Shown: piece after piece, positions 24,901 to 36,900 of the stretch
Layout of the letters: every line of letters starts with the position of its first letter
How positions within the stretch are numbered: the first letter of the stretch is position 1
Assembly (NCBI GenBank): GCA_013399015.1
Contig: VWZX01010410.1
Span: 310,001 to 374,000, forward strand
Length of the DNA: 64,000 bases
Direction: 5' to 3'
Source of the DNA: Galbula dea
Taxonomy: Eukaryota > Chordata > Aves > Piciformes > Galbulidae
The notes under the pieces: generated by a model
What the model was told of the DNA's origin: nothing
The model's database searches: none
Seen by the model: the letters and a program-made list of their open reading frames with translations, nothing else
Program-made: the position numbers and the translations under genes

Positions 24901-27900
24901 CTGATAAGGCAGTCTGTCTGGCCCTGTAAGTCTTTCATTCAGCATCTTGGTTTGAGGAAGGCTGGTAGCTTGGCTTGTGTTAATATGGTACTGCTACACA
25001 GTTCCTAAAGGAGGGAAGTTCCAGCTGGTGAGCCAGCTGTTGAATTTGGGAAAATTATTAGGCTGCTTTGTAACAGCTGATGCCAACATAGAAGATGGTA
25101 AGTGCCATTTCTAAAAGGAATGTGCTTAAACAGGCAACAGAATAAACTGACCTCTTCCTGGAGTTCTCTGAACTGTCCATTCATCTCTGAGTTACTCTTC
25201 AAAACCAAATAAACTTTGCAACTGTTGCTTCAGCTTGAAAAGCAAAGATAATTGCATGAAAAACTCTCCTAACAATCGAAACAAAATTATCTTAAGAAGT
25301 TGAGCTGTGAGCAGGTAATTCGTGACTTTAAACTGGTTAGTTTTTATTCCTGGGCATTTTTAAAAAACTGTTTCAAAGATGCCACCTTCAGAAACATCTA
25401 GCATATTGTGATCAGGTCAAGGTCTTGTACAGGTCTGGATGAGCAGTGTTAGGTTAATGTTGAAGAACTCTGAAAACTCTGTGCTTGAGTATATTTGTTC
25501 AAATACTTGTCTATTAAATTCCCATGTTGAGAGTACCTGCATGCCAGTACAGGTGGTCAAATGTGGATTTCATACAGTTGTAGTGTCTAATATTCTGATG
25601 AGTAGGTATAACTATTCTACTCTGCTGTATTTGTCAAACCTTTTACTTCTCTCTAGCCTTGTCACTCTGTCTACTCAAGTTTTTTGTCCTGATACTGTTA
25701 AAACTTTGTAACTGTCAGTGGTGGATAGCATCTGCCATTTTGGCTTGAAACAGAGCAAGGCCCAAAGAGTTAACTCAGGAAGCCGGCTCTGAGCTTAGAA
25801 TTAAAGAACCAGGATTCTAGAACCAGTGTAAAAATAACATCTGGACAAAGAATGCTATCATACTGGCACAAAGAACATACAGTAAGAACATAGAAAGATA
25901 AAAAGCACTGAAGATGCTAACACACTAATCTAAATCTTACATAAATAGAGATAGGAAAGGAGCAAGGAGACATAAGGAGCAGGAGACCAAAGACTATTGC
26001 AAAGTATACATTGTAGTCAGCAGAATCAAGAAAAGTTCGAAAGTTTGCCTGAGGAAGAAGAGCAAAAACACGACCCCTGAAGAGGAAGTAACAGGATGTA
26101 CCACCAAGAATCACCTCAAAATGAAGACTCTGCCCCTGACTTCACCCTAACTCCACCTGCTATGAATATTATAATTAGATATTGCAATAATATGAGTATG
26201 CATGTAAAGATGTTGTAATCTCTCATACGAATTGTATAAATAGGCTGATTTTTCACTGACTGCTTTGGAACTCTGTGTCTGGCGCGAGCCAGGGGTTCCC
26301 CAATGTTGCCTGAAATAAATACCTTGCTGCTTAAAGACTACAGCTTGTCTCTGAGCAGTTCCATTACGCCTTTTGGGGCATAATTTCAGCATCATTTTTG
26401 GCGAGCCAGCCAGGAGGTTTCCTGCTCCACTGTGCTGGAATCCGGGAGGCCTGGGGATGCTTGTGGGGCCCCCGACCAAATCTGCTGTCAGCTAAATCTC
26501 CCCAACCCCTTTACTTCACACGCCAGCGGACAAGGACCTTCTGCTAAATTCAGAGGTATTTATATATTCATATACTTAACTCATGAGAAAAGGTATTTAT
26601 ATCAATGTATTCCCTCTTTGTTTGTCTTATGGGTTAACCCATAAGACAAGGACAGGATGCTGTCGCTCGCAGGGAGTAAAGAAGGGACGCCTTCTATATG
26701 TGCCTTAAGATTTGGAAAGAGCAAAAGCTCTCCTTTTGAGTTTCTTAAGGATTGTCGACTTGAAGATTTGGGAAAGCTGAACTCTTGAGTTTCCTAAGGT
26801 TTCGGAAACTGGAGCGTTTAAGTTTCCTTTTGGTTTTCTTCTTGTTTGGTTAAAGGAATTCCTGGAATAGCTCTTTGCTCTGTGTTGGTTTGTTCACTTT
26901 CGTGTTTTGTGTATTGCAACGACACCTCGCGATCTTATTCAGTAAGGCAAATTATCCAGTAATGTCGTAAGGTAGAAAAGCTTCTAATTAAATGTGCAAG
27001 TGCATGTGTGAGTGTGCCTGAGACGCAGCATTGCAAGTGATTGTGGAGTCATGCTCTGCAGTTCCGCATTCTCGAGGAGACCGGCCAGAAGTGGATGAAG
27101 TATGTGAATATTGCATGCATGCAGTGTAACTTCAAAAGGGGAAAAAAAAAAAATCGGAAAAAAACAAAAAGAAAAATCAGCATAACAAAGAGGAGGACCT
27201 GTTGGGATTTTTGGAATGAGTGGTGGTCGACCTGTGTGTNAAGTGATTGTGGAGTCATGCTCTGCAGTTCCGCATTCTCGAGGAGACCGGCCAGAAGTGG
27301 ATGAAGTATGTGAATATTGCATGCATGCAGTGTAACTTCAAAAGGGGAAAAAAAAAAAATCGGAAAAAAACAAAAAGAAAAATCAGCATAACAAAGAGGA
27401 GGACCTGTTGGGATTTTTGGAATGAGTGGTGGTCGACCTGTGTGTTGCTATTGTTGATTAGATTGCTAAGTTCTGTATGATTGTATGTGAATGAGACATA
27501 CAGATAAGTATGAAGTGAGTGCAGAGTTCTGATTAGCGGGAAATGGCCGGAGACGAAAGAAGTGAAAGAGAATTACCGCTGCTATCAGCTAGTGTTTATA
27601 TTTAGTGCTTTACAACCTTTCTTGACATTCCAATAGTTCTTGTAACCTAATCCTAACTGTTAAGTTGTTAAACTTTTATGGGAGGAATCCTGGTTTGTGT
27701 GTAATAATTTTCCTATCCATGAGTTTAAATTGTTCTTGTTAAGAGTTAGCATATGTAAATTTCGTTTGAAATATTATTGTTGTATTAGTCTGTATATAAT
27801 AGTAAGGATTGTGATTTAAGAGGCCTCTTTCCCCCATTTTTACCTCCTTCCCCCTTCTCAAGAACACCCTCCTCCCTTCTTGTTCTTTTTTTCCTCTCAG

Positions 27901-30900
27901 TACTGCTTTCACCTTCAGTTATCTGATTGTTTATATTAGAGCTCCGGGACTTAAAAGTTAAACATGGGAAACTCACAAATGAAAAAGACATAGTAAAAAG
28001 AAGCCCCCTTGGATGTATTTTGGCACACTGGAAAGAAATAAGAAATAGGAGGGTAACCTGATGGCTCCACAAGTAAAAAGACCTTAATAAGATATTGTAA
28101 TGAACGGTGACCATTATATAAACTACCAGAGGAGGAAAGGTGGCCCCTTAATGGGACCTTATTACAATGCCTTTTATGGTTAATGATGTTTTGTAGAAGA
28201 GAAGGAAATGGGATGAGGTGGCATATGCCAACATGTTCTTTACTCTCAGAAATCATGCCGAGTGGCAAAAGGATTCTGGATTAGGTACACCACAGAACTC
28301 GTTAGTATTGGCAATACACAGGGAAGGGGTAATACAGGCTCCTTTAAGGGTAGTGATGGGACCAAGTGGAAAGCTGGAAGGGAATTGCTAACTGATATTA
28401 GGGGAGAGTTAAGGGAGATTTTCAGTGGGTATGGAGTTTTAACAGATTTGCAGTCTTGTTATTTTGGGAAAAGAAAGGCAATTATGTGATTGACTTTTGT
28501 AAAGCATTTTGTGTGTAGTGAGCCAAGCAGGAGAGGTTTTACAATCCTCCCCTGCATTCCAATGGATGTGTTACTTGAAATAGTGTAAGTGTAAAAGTGT
28601 GGGTGAGTGTGTAAAAGCATAACAGCGTGAGGGTAAAAGCGTGAGTGAGCGTAAAAGTGTCAGTGTAAAAGTGTCGTTAAGTGTAAAAGTGTAAGTTTTG
28701 GTTCAGACATCATTCACGTATTGGTCTGTGTGTATGAAACAGTAAGGACTTTGGGAGCAGCGTCTAAGTTTAAACTGCCCCCCGATTCCAGCCTTTCTCC
28801 TCTCCAGCCACAGCTGCCTCCACCCCCCCACCAGCTTTCTCCGAGAAGCTGTGTATCTGTGTATGTGTACATTTTGTACATTGTACATATATTTTTTCTT
28901 TTCTTTTCATTCTCTGAAATCACCCTAAGTCTCTCAGAAATTGTAGTTTGATATATAATTAATATGCAGCTTGTAAAGGATTCAGTCATTGAAAAAGAAT
29001 GCTCACAACAGACATGTAACTTGGGAACTCGGTCTCCTGCTCTCTGCTAAATCAAGAAAGATAGATAAAGACTTTGTTACTGTAAGGGTCTGCTGGCCAA
29101 CAAGAAAAAGCTTTGAACTCATTAAGTATAAATTGTGAAGCTGATGGGAGTATATAAGTTTTGTTATCTGTATGGAGTATGGGCTTCTGTGGTACCAGGG
29201 AGGTGTAACCCCAGATATGTCACTCTTGTAATAATACAGTTAAAACTAATTGCAAATTCATTGAGAAAAAGGCAGTATCCTCTCAAATTAAAATGTGAAT
29301 TGGAATATAATATTCTCATTTTGCCTGCGAAAAACCCAGATGGCAAAAGTTACCACTTGGTACAGGATTTGAAGGCAATAAATCAAATTGTACATACAGG
29401 TCTGGTTTACCATCTTGGATTAAAAGAGGCCCTCTTTTGTCTGGTAGTAGCAAAGGAAAATCAGAAGCTGTTTGCCTTTAAATGGAAAAATCAGAAACGC
29501 AAAGAAGGACGCAACTAACCTAAACATTGTTACCTTGGGTTTCAAAATAGCCCCACAATATTTGATAAGCAGCTGACAGAAGAACTTAACTTGTAGAGCT
29601 CACCATCACGAGAAGAGACTTTTATTACACTGCATAGATAATTTGTTATCTGCTACAGAGATTAAGGATACAGTGGACTGTAAGTTTGCTTAACTTTCTG
29701 TGTCTAAATAGCTACTGAGTCTCTCAACAGAAAGCACAGCCGATCCAGCCACGAGTGACTTATCTTGGATACAAAATTTCAGGAGGACAAAGGATCTTGG
29801 AGTGGAGCAAAAAGAAGCTGTCTGCCGCACACCTAGGCCACAGACAATAGAGACACTCTGAACACTCCCTAGCATGACAGGTTAGTGTCATTTATGTATA
29901 AACATTATGGACTGCTGGTCAAACCACTATACCAGCCAATAAAAGAAAATAGATGTACCCTAATCTGGACAGGGGAATCCAACCGGGCACCTGAACAACA
30001 TAAAGGAGATTATGCAAGCTCCTGTCCTGTGACTCCCTGATGGCACAAAGCCATTTTGGCAATCCACATATAAAAGGGTATAGCCCTGGGACTTTTGTCT
30101 CAGCAACTGAGACCTGACAGAAAAGCAGCAGTTTACTTCTCTAAGCAATTAGATGAAGTGAGCAAAGGATGGACCGAATGCCTGTGAGTAGTCGCAGCAG
30201 TACTTACCAACAGCAATTCTGGAACAAAAGGACTCCCTCTCAATCTCTGAAATACCAAACAGTTCTAGCAAAACATGATGATTTGACAACACAAGTTACT
30301 AATATGATTTATCTAGCTTCTTTTCTCAGTGGAGATACACCAGAACCAGTCTTTAAGGTTGTATAGAGACCATGGAAGTAATCTGTTCAAGCTACCTAGA
30401 CCTAGAGAAAGAACCTTTGGAAGATGTGAAGGACACCTGGTACAATGATAGCAGCAGTTACACCAAACAAGGGAGCCAGAAAGCTGGATATGCAGTGTCA
30501 AACACTCAAAAGGCAATCAAATTTAGACCTGTATCCACCAGAACATCAACACAGAAGGCAGATACTATCGCCCTCACCAGAGTTTTGGAGCTGGCACGAA
30601 GAATTACTATATGGACAGATTCAAGGTATGCTTTTGCCATGAGCTGTGCCCATGGAACAACTCAAAGTGAACACAGACTGTTAACATCACAGAGGAAGCA
30701 GGTCAAACATGCCCAGGAGAGTCCATGGTTACCAGAAGCAGTGAGCCTACCCCACAAGGTAACAGTTGTGCATTGTAAGAAACACTAGAAAAGGTAACAC
30801 TGAACAGGAAGTTGGGAATACATTTGTAAATCATAAAGCCAGACATGCTGCAGAATGAATACAACACAAAGGGCTGTTTTTGATCCCAGACGGTAAATTC

Positions 30901-33900
30901 CAAACATTGAAAGTAAATTATTTCAAAAGAGCATATACCACATATGGACAGATAATAGAATCTGTTAAGAATCTTTTAGGAAAACCTCTGTAAGAGGAGT
31001 GGGAAGGACCCTTCCAAGTGCTGCTGACCACCTTCTCTGCAGTTCGGATAAAGGAACAACCCGCATGGATCCACTACTCCCGAGTCAAGAAAGCTCCAGA
31101 GAATAAACAAGAGGACTCATGAAGAAACCCAACACCAGTCACAAGTTTACTATGTAGGAAATGGATGTGCATGTATTAGAACCCTATGTACTAATCTCAC
31201 TATTGACTGCTGTCACAAAGTAGTGAACGATACTAATTTTTTGTGTGTAACTTCACCCGAATTATAGGTTGTAATTTAGTTATACTGTCCCTGTAACTAC
31301 CAAGCAATTGATTGAAGCTGAATATACTTTATATCATGATGTACCAAAACTGCAGATAAGTATAGATGCTAGTCTTTTCAAAACAATGCTTATGCACCCT
31401 GATATAGAGAAACTAGTCTGGAAAGCAAACAAAACCACTCAACGCATGCTCTGGCAGGTGGAACATAATTCAGTAAGTATAAAGAATATCTTAACAAAGG
31501 TGGAACAAGTGGGAGAACATCACTGGTGGGATATCTTTACAGGACACTCCCCAACAGCAACACAGGTGTTCCACTTCTTAGTATACCCACTGCTGATTAT
31601 GGCAGTAGTTATGCTTCTGTTATCCGTCCTAAATGTGTGGCTGTGGTACAAATTAATACTTTTAATACTTTTCTCAATATCAATCTTAATACTTTTGTCA
31701 GTGTCAATTGACAATCTACAAGCTTAATACGTTTGTCAATGTCAATCTATTCGGATTATATTCATGAGGAAAACTGCTTTTGATGATCTCTGAAGGTTTT
31801 TTGCAATAGTTTGTTTTGAAGAGCTAATGCAGAATACCTAGTTTCTCAAGTGAAGTCAGCTGGAAACTCAGAGTTACATGAAAGCTTAGCAAAAGTATTT
31901 CCCATTGCCACCAGTATTCTGATGTTCTTTTTTTATTGTTTGTGTTTGCACAGAAACTGTGTGAGGGAATTCTGAACATCCTTGAAAAAGACACAAAAAC
32001 TTCATGTCAAGTTGCCTGTCTGGAGGCCCTCCGGATTCTCTCCAGGGACAAGAAGGTTTTAGTGCCTGTAACCACAAAGAGGAACATGCAGATACTCATA
32101 AGGCTAGCAAAGCTGGACGCTGTGGAAGATCCTTTGGCAAGAGTGTCTGAATTTCCTGTTATAGTAGAAGCTTTAAAATGCCTCTGTAACATAATTTTTA
32201 ATAGTGCTGTTGCACAGAAGCTCAGTTTGGAACTGAATCTTGCAGCTAAGCTCTGCAATCTTCTGGAAAAATGCAAGGACCAGCAGTTGGTTGATGACAT
32301 TAAATGCTTTGATTTGCGTCTCCTCTTCCTCTTGTCACTTCTGCACACAGATATTAGATCACAGTTGCGGCAGGAACTCCAGGGGGTGCAAGTTTTGACT
32401 CAGGCTTTGGAAAGTTCCCTGAGTGTAAGATGGACAGAAGAATATAAAGCAGCAGCAGATCTTGACAGGCCTCCTCTATCCTTGCAAGAGACAGATTGTG
32501 CCATTGAGGCACTAAAGGCTCTTTTTAATGTAACGCTTGACAGTTGGAATGTCCATAGCAAGGTAAGGCTTAGCTGAAGTGTTTATAAATTGTTCTTTTT
32601 TAGCCTGCAAGAGCCAGAACCAGCAGGTAGATACACGAGGCAGCTGTTGTCCAAGCCCCAGAGCAAGGATTTTAATACTTAGCTTTTACTACTGTAATTT
32701 TGATGGAATCTCATTGTTGTGATTGCATTGTTCAAAATAGCAGCTAAGGTAGTCTTGGAATTTTGCATCACAATTTCTTTATATGCAAAATCAGTCTGAG
32801 AAAATGTCTGTATGAATTCTGATTGTGTCATGTACTGAAGTTCTTGGGCTTTCAAGAGGTGTTGAGTCTTTAGTGCTCATTGCTTTGACTACCAAAATAG
32901 TTTTATTGTTTTTGTTACTGCTTAGGCAAAAAATCTATACAGAAAATGTATGGATTAATGGGAGAATAGCTAGGATTATGTACTACAAGTTAGAACTGTG
33001 TGTTTTCAGATAAAAAATGCAAAGATGACTATTTTTCATAAGAGTCCTAGATTTCAAAAAGAAAATAAATGCTGTTCAATAATAATTAGCTGGCTAGGAA
33101 AAACTTTTTAAAGTAAGTGTATCAGATGGCTTCATCTCTGGAGTTTGTGGACTTGGGCAACAGTATACAGTAACGGGTAATAACTAGAGCTGAGAAGTCT
33201 CCATAGTTTTCTTCTGTTTGTTATTGACATGATGATAAGCACATCAACTCTAATTTTTAACAAATAACTGAAGAAAGAGTGGTACTGGCTTTACTATCTG
33301 TCCTCCATCCTCCCAACACCAGGTTTGGGCTTGTACATGATCTCTTAAGATGAGGTCATGTATGAACCCCAAATACACTTTCATTGTTGCATCTTATGAA
33401 TAAGATTTATCTTGTTTTTTTTATTATAGCATCAGATCTATTTCTTTTTCTTAGACAAATACTTCCTATGTGTTACATCCCTAAATTTATAAACAGAAAC
33501 AATAAGGATAAGGTTTTTTGTTGAATAGCCTACACCTGTGCTACTGTAAAATTATATTGGGAATCTTTCTTTTTAGTCCACATCGTATTGTCTCTAAAGC
33601 GATGTGTTTAACTTTCCACTGAGCATTGTAAATATGCAGCATAGGAAGCTAAGCAGAAGTTTACTGCAGCTAAAATTGACAATTTTTTTCCTTAGTGCTT
33701 TGGACTAAACAGTAAATAAGACATAAATCATAACACTAAGGAGTCACAGAATCATTACGGTTGGAAAGGACCCTCAAGATCATCTAGTCCAACCGATAGC
33801 CCTACACTACTCTTATCCCTAAACCATCCCCTGAAGAACTACATCTGTCCTCTTCTTAAAAACCTCCAGGGATGGTGACTCCACCACCTCCCTGGGCAGC

Positions 33901-36900
33901 CTATTCCAATATCTTACCACTCTTTCGGTAAAGAAATTCTTCCTAATATCCAATCTAAACCTGCCCTGGCTCAGCTTAAGCCCATTCCCTCCAGTCCTGT
34001 CACTAGTCACAAGGGAGAAGAGGCCAACACTCGCCTCCCTAGAATGACCTTTCAAGTAGCTGAAGAGAGCGATAAGGTCTCCCCTCAGCCTCCTCTTCTC
34101 CAGGCTAAACAAGCCCAGCTCCCTAAGCCTCTCCTCATAAGGCCTGTTCTCCAGACCCCTGATCAGCCTAGTTGCCCTTCTCTGCACCCTCTCCAATACC
34201 TCAATGTCCTTCCTATACTGTGGTGCCCAAATGTAAAACTTGATAAGAGTCTGAAGCATATTTTCTTTAATGTCTCAAGGGTATGCTGAATAAGAAATAC
34301 TGAAATTTAAGATTGAGTGAGTGAGGGGGGAAAAATCAGAGAAGCTATTACTTGAAATTTCAAGGAAATACAAAGAAAGTGACTTTTCTCTTGTTTATAT
34401 TCCTCTTAGACATTTATTAAAAATATCTTTGTCAGAGAAACTTCTTTGTATAGGCAAGTGATTGTTTTGGAGGTAGGAATTTGAGTGGAGAAAAATTACC
34501 AAGTGTCAGGTATTTAACACAGCTTTATGGATGTTTGCTAGTTCAGAGTTTGAGAAGTATCATGTCTTATTAAGTTTTTCTGTGTGAAGGAAATAACATC
34601 AAGTGTTAAGTTGGAAAATGAAGATGAGCTACATGTTCACCTCTTGAGAAATAAGCTCTTGAAATGTGGATCTTGAAGTTGGTATAGAAAACTCTGGGAA
34701 TTTTGAGAGATAAGCCCAGTTTACTGCAGAAAGGTGGGCAGGTGGGGGCACACAGTTGTGGTGTTCTGTGGCTGTTGCCTCTGGAATGAGGGAGGTTGTC
34801 CTTCAAAACTTTTCCTCCCTAAAGAGCCCAAGCATGCACCTGTCAGGAAAATTTCCTTCAGCTTGGAGAAAATTCTAGTGGTAGTAACTTTTTATTTTAT
34901 TATTTTTTAGTTTGGATGAAAGTTTAAGACATTCAGTGACAAGATAAGCTATTTTGTGTTTTCAAATAAGCTTTTATAACAACTCTTTACTAAAAGTTTC
35001 TAAAAGCAAAGAACATTTACATTAAAGAGCTCTTTAGTAATTATACACTGTTAGCCAGATATGATAGGTGACATTCTGCTTAGCAAGTATCCCTGTGGAA
35101 ATACTAATGATCTGTAAGAAGAGTAAATGACATATTAATTAAGTGGACTGAATATGCAGAATTTGAAGAGATTACAAATAGTAGATAGGATGGAAAATAG
35201 GAGAGCAGAAAGGTGAGGCATCTGGGTAGAAAACTAAATTGGATCCATCCTAAGGGGGAGAGAACCATTTGGAACACCAGTATTCGGCCATTAGAAATGA
35301 TTTCACAGTAGCAAAGCCAGACAAGAGCTGCAGGTGGTTCAGCTGGCAGAATTGGATACTGATGTTACAAAAGATGCACTGGGGTGCTTTGTGCTGAGTC
35401 AGCCACACCAGAACATATGATGGATGCCAAGAAGAAAAGGATGGGGACAATGATACACGTACTTATGTGATTGCAGTTACTGGTGTGCTTTTGTGTGGCT
35501 GCTGTCTGGTGGGAGATTGGAAGGGGGATTCTCTTGAAGAGAGCCAAAGTAGGGCTAATAAGGTTCCTGAAAGTAGATAAGTTACTAACAAAATGGAGAA
35601 AAGGTATCAAAGGAACAATGAACAGAAGGAAGAAACAAACTGGATGGGAGAATGAAACTGTTGGCATTGAAAGGTCTAAATGAGGAAGGGTTAAATGTAA
35701 TCAAGAACATACGTAATCCAAATGAAGCAGCTAGATGTAGATACAGGAAGGAAGATAGTGCTATATTGGAAAGACAGGTATGGAATTGAGGAAATGTTTA
35801 TAATGGGTTTTTCTGGTAGTGAAGGCACATTTAACTGGAAAAAAATGCCCAGCAACTTTTACAAGGCCTAGTTAAAAGGCAAGCATGTGACAGTTAACAC
35901 TGCAGTAAGCATTCAATGAACGCTAAGGTACAGTCCTTTTATTGATAGGGATGATGTTATGATCTAATAGGTATTTTCCATCTTTAATTTTTATTATTCT
36001 AGTGACCTGAAACTCCCACTTGCAATCTTCAAAATGAAAAAATATCTTCATAATTTATATTTATATAGAATGAATCTCATCAGTTTCGTTACATGGCTGC
36101 CATCCTTCGACACTGCTTATTAACCACGGGCCCTACTGAAGACAAAACTGAAGAGTTGCACAGGTTGGTAGAATTGCAGAGCCAATCTATTTTAAAAGAT
36201 TATTTGTTTGTTTTTAAAATTATTTTGCATAAAATCTGAAGTCCAAATCTGAGAAGCAATGAAGACCAATTTTGAGGAAAATATTATTAGTCTTTTTGAT
36301 GAAAGCTGCTTGCTTGAAATACTATTTAATCATGTCCACTATTTCAGAGAGAAGGTGGTTGGCAAGATTGTTATTTTCGATCAGTAACGAAGCTGACCTT
36401 TCTGAAATCTTTTTCTGTGTGTGTGTGTCACTGAAGATGAAAAAACATATGAAAATTCTAGGGGTAGTGAAAACTGAAGTGGGATGGGATTCTGTGATTC
36501 TGTTGGTTTTCACAGAAGCTTATGGAAAAAACTGTATCGTGAGAGTTTTGTATGTAGCTTTTGTAATTCTGATGGATTGGGGTGGAAGTAATGAGCTGAT
36601 ATTTTATCTCCAGTTGTTCAAGACTGCTTCATTAAAAGTACAAATATCAGTTCCCTACTGATTATATTTATTTTTGCCACATGAGTGAACAATCTTGAAG
36701 ATTTTAGGTGTGGGGTGTTTGTCCCCTCAGTCTTGCACCCCACTGTTTGTATTTGCAGCCAATAATTCAACCAAATTTCAGAGTATTTTTAGTGAGGTGG
36801 TGGTTCTCTAAGTGTTCCTGATTCTGTTCATGACACCTTTATTTTTCAGCTGTTCACAGGGCCTGACATTATGGTAGCTTCAAACACTACGTTTTCTCGG

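Larger units (their letters stand above)
25691..26394 (+). repeat. ERV 5' LTR (boundaries inferred)
   Basis: The proposed start TGATACTG at 25691 and end CAGCATCA at 26394 form imperfect inverted termini (seven of eight bases). Inside are a TATAAATA promoter box (26235-26242) and an AATAAA signal (26314-26319), in the normal U3-R-U5 order. Four T bases then separate the LTR from the primer-binding site. There is no 3' copy for comparison, so the left edge is the less certain one. Confidence 0.72.
26417..27963 (+). other. ERV leader (about 1.5 kb, partly duplicated in the assembly)
   Basis: Non-coding stretch between the primer-binding site and the gag start. It contains a 28-bp perfect palindrome (26622-26649) and an imperfect repeat around 26705-26830 (GATTTGGAAAG and TTTGAGTTTCTTAAGG recur). 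It also holds the two identical 205-bp copies flanking an N. If one copy is removed, the true leader is about 1.34 kb, still long for this class. Confidence 0.65.
25691..31750 (+). mobile_element. Endogenous retrovirus, gammaretrovirus-like, decayed, sense to RIC8B
   Basis: About 6-kb provirus remnant in RIC8B intron 2. Order seen: 5' LTR, tRNA-Arg primer-binding site, long leader, gag start with MGNS and a matrix-like remnant, RT, RNase H, integrase C-terminus, and env transmembrane remnant. The Pol blocks ([47 protein letters not shown]) are gammaretrovirus-type. Gag capsid/nucleocapsid, much of RT, most of integrase and nearly all of env surface region are missing, and stops and frameshifts are frequent. 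No second LTR copy is found before intron sequence resumes, so the 3' end is truncated. This element cannot encode a functional virus. Confidence 0.88.

Noticed and set aside
27041..27304. Lys-rich frame ([14 protein letters not shown]) occurring twice as a gag or RNA-binding protein
   Set aside because: It lies in the ERV leader before the gag start, comes from A homopolymers, and appears twice only because of the 205-bp duplication at the N.
31308..31727. Env frame as a captured, functional host gene
   Set aside because: The surface subunit is missing, there is no start or splice support, the frame ends in a repeat, and the rest of the element is decayed. No sign of coding preservation beyond chance.
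36480..36510. GGATTCTGTGATTCTG as a CR1 tail
   Set aside because: The adjoining sequence shows no CR1 3'UTR, so the short match is likely coincidence.
36272..36661. 129-codon frame just after RIC8B exon 4
   Set aside because: Not joined in frame to exon 4, and the true next exon at 40839 continues the family sequence.
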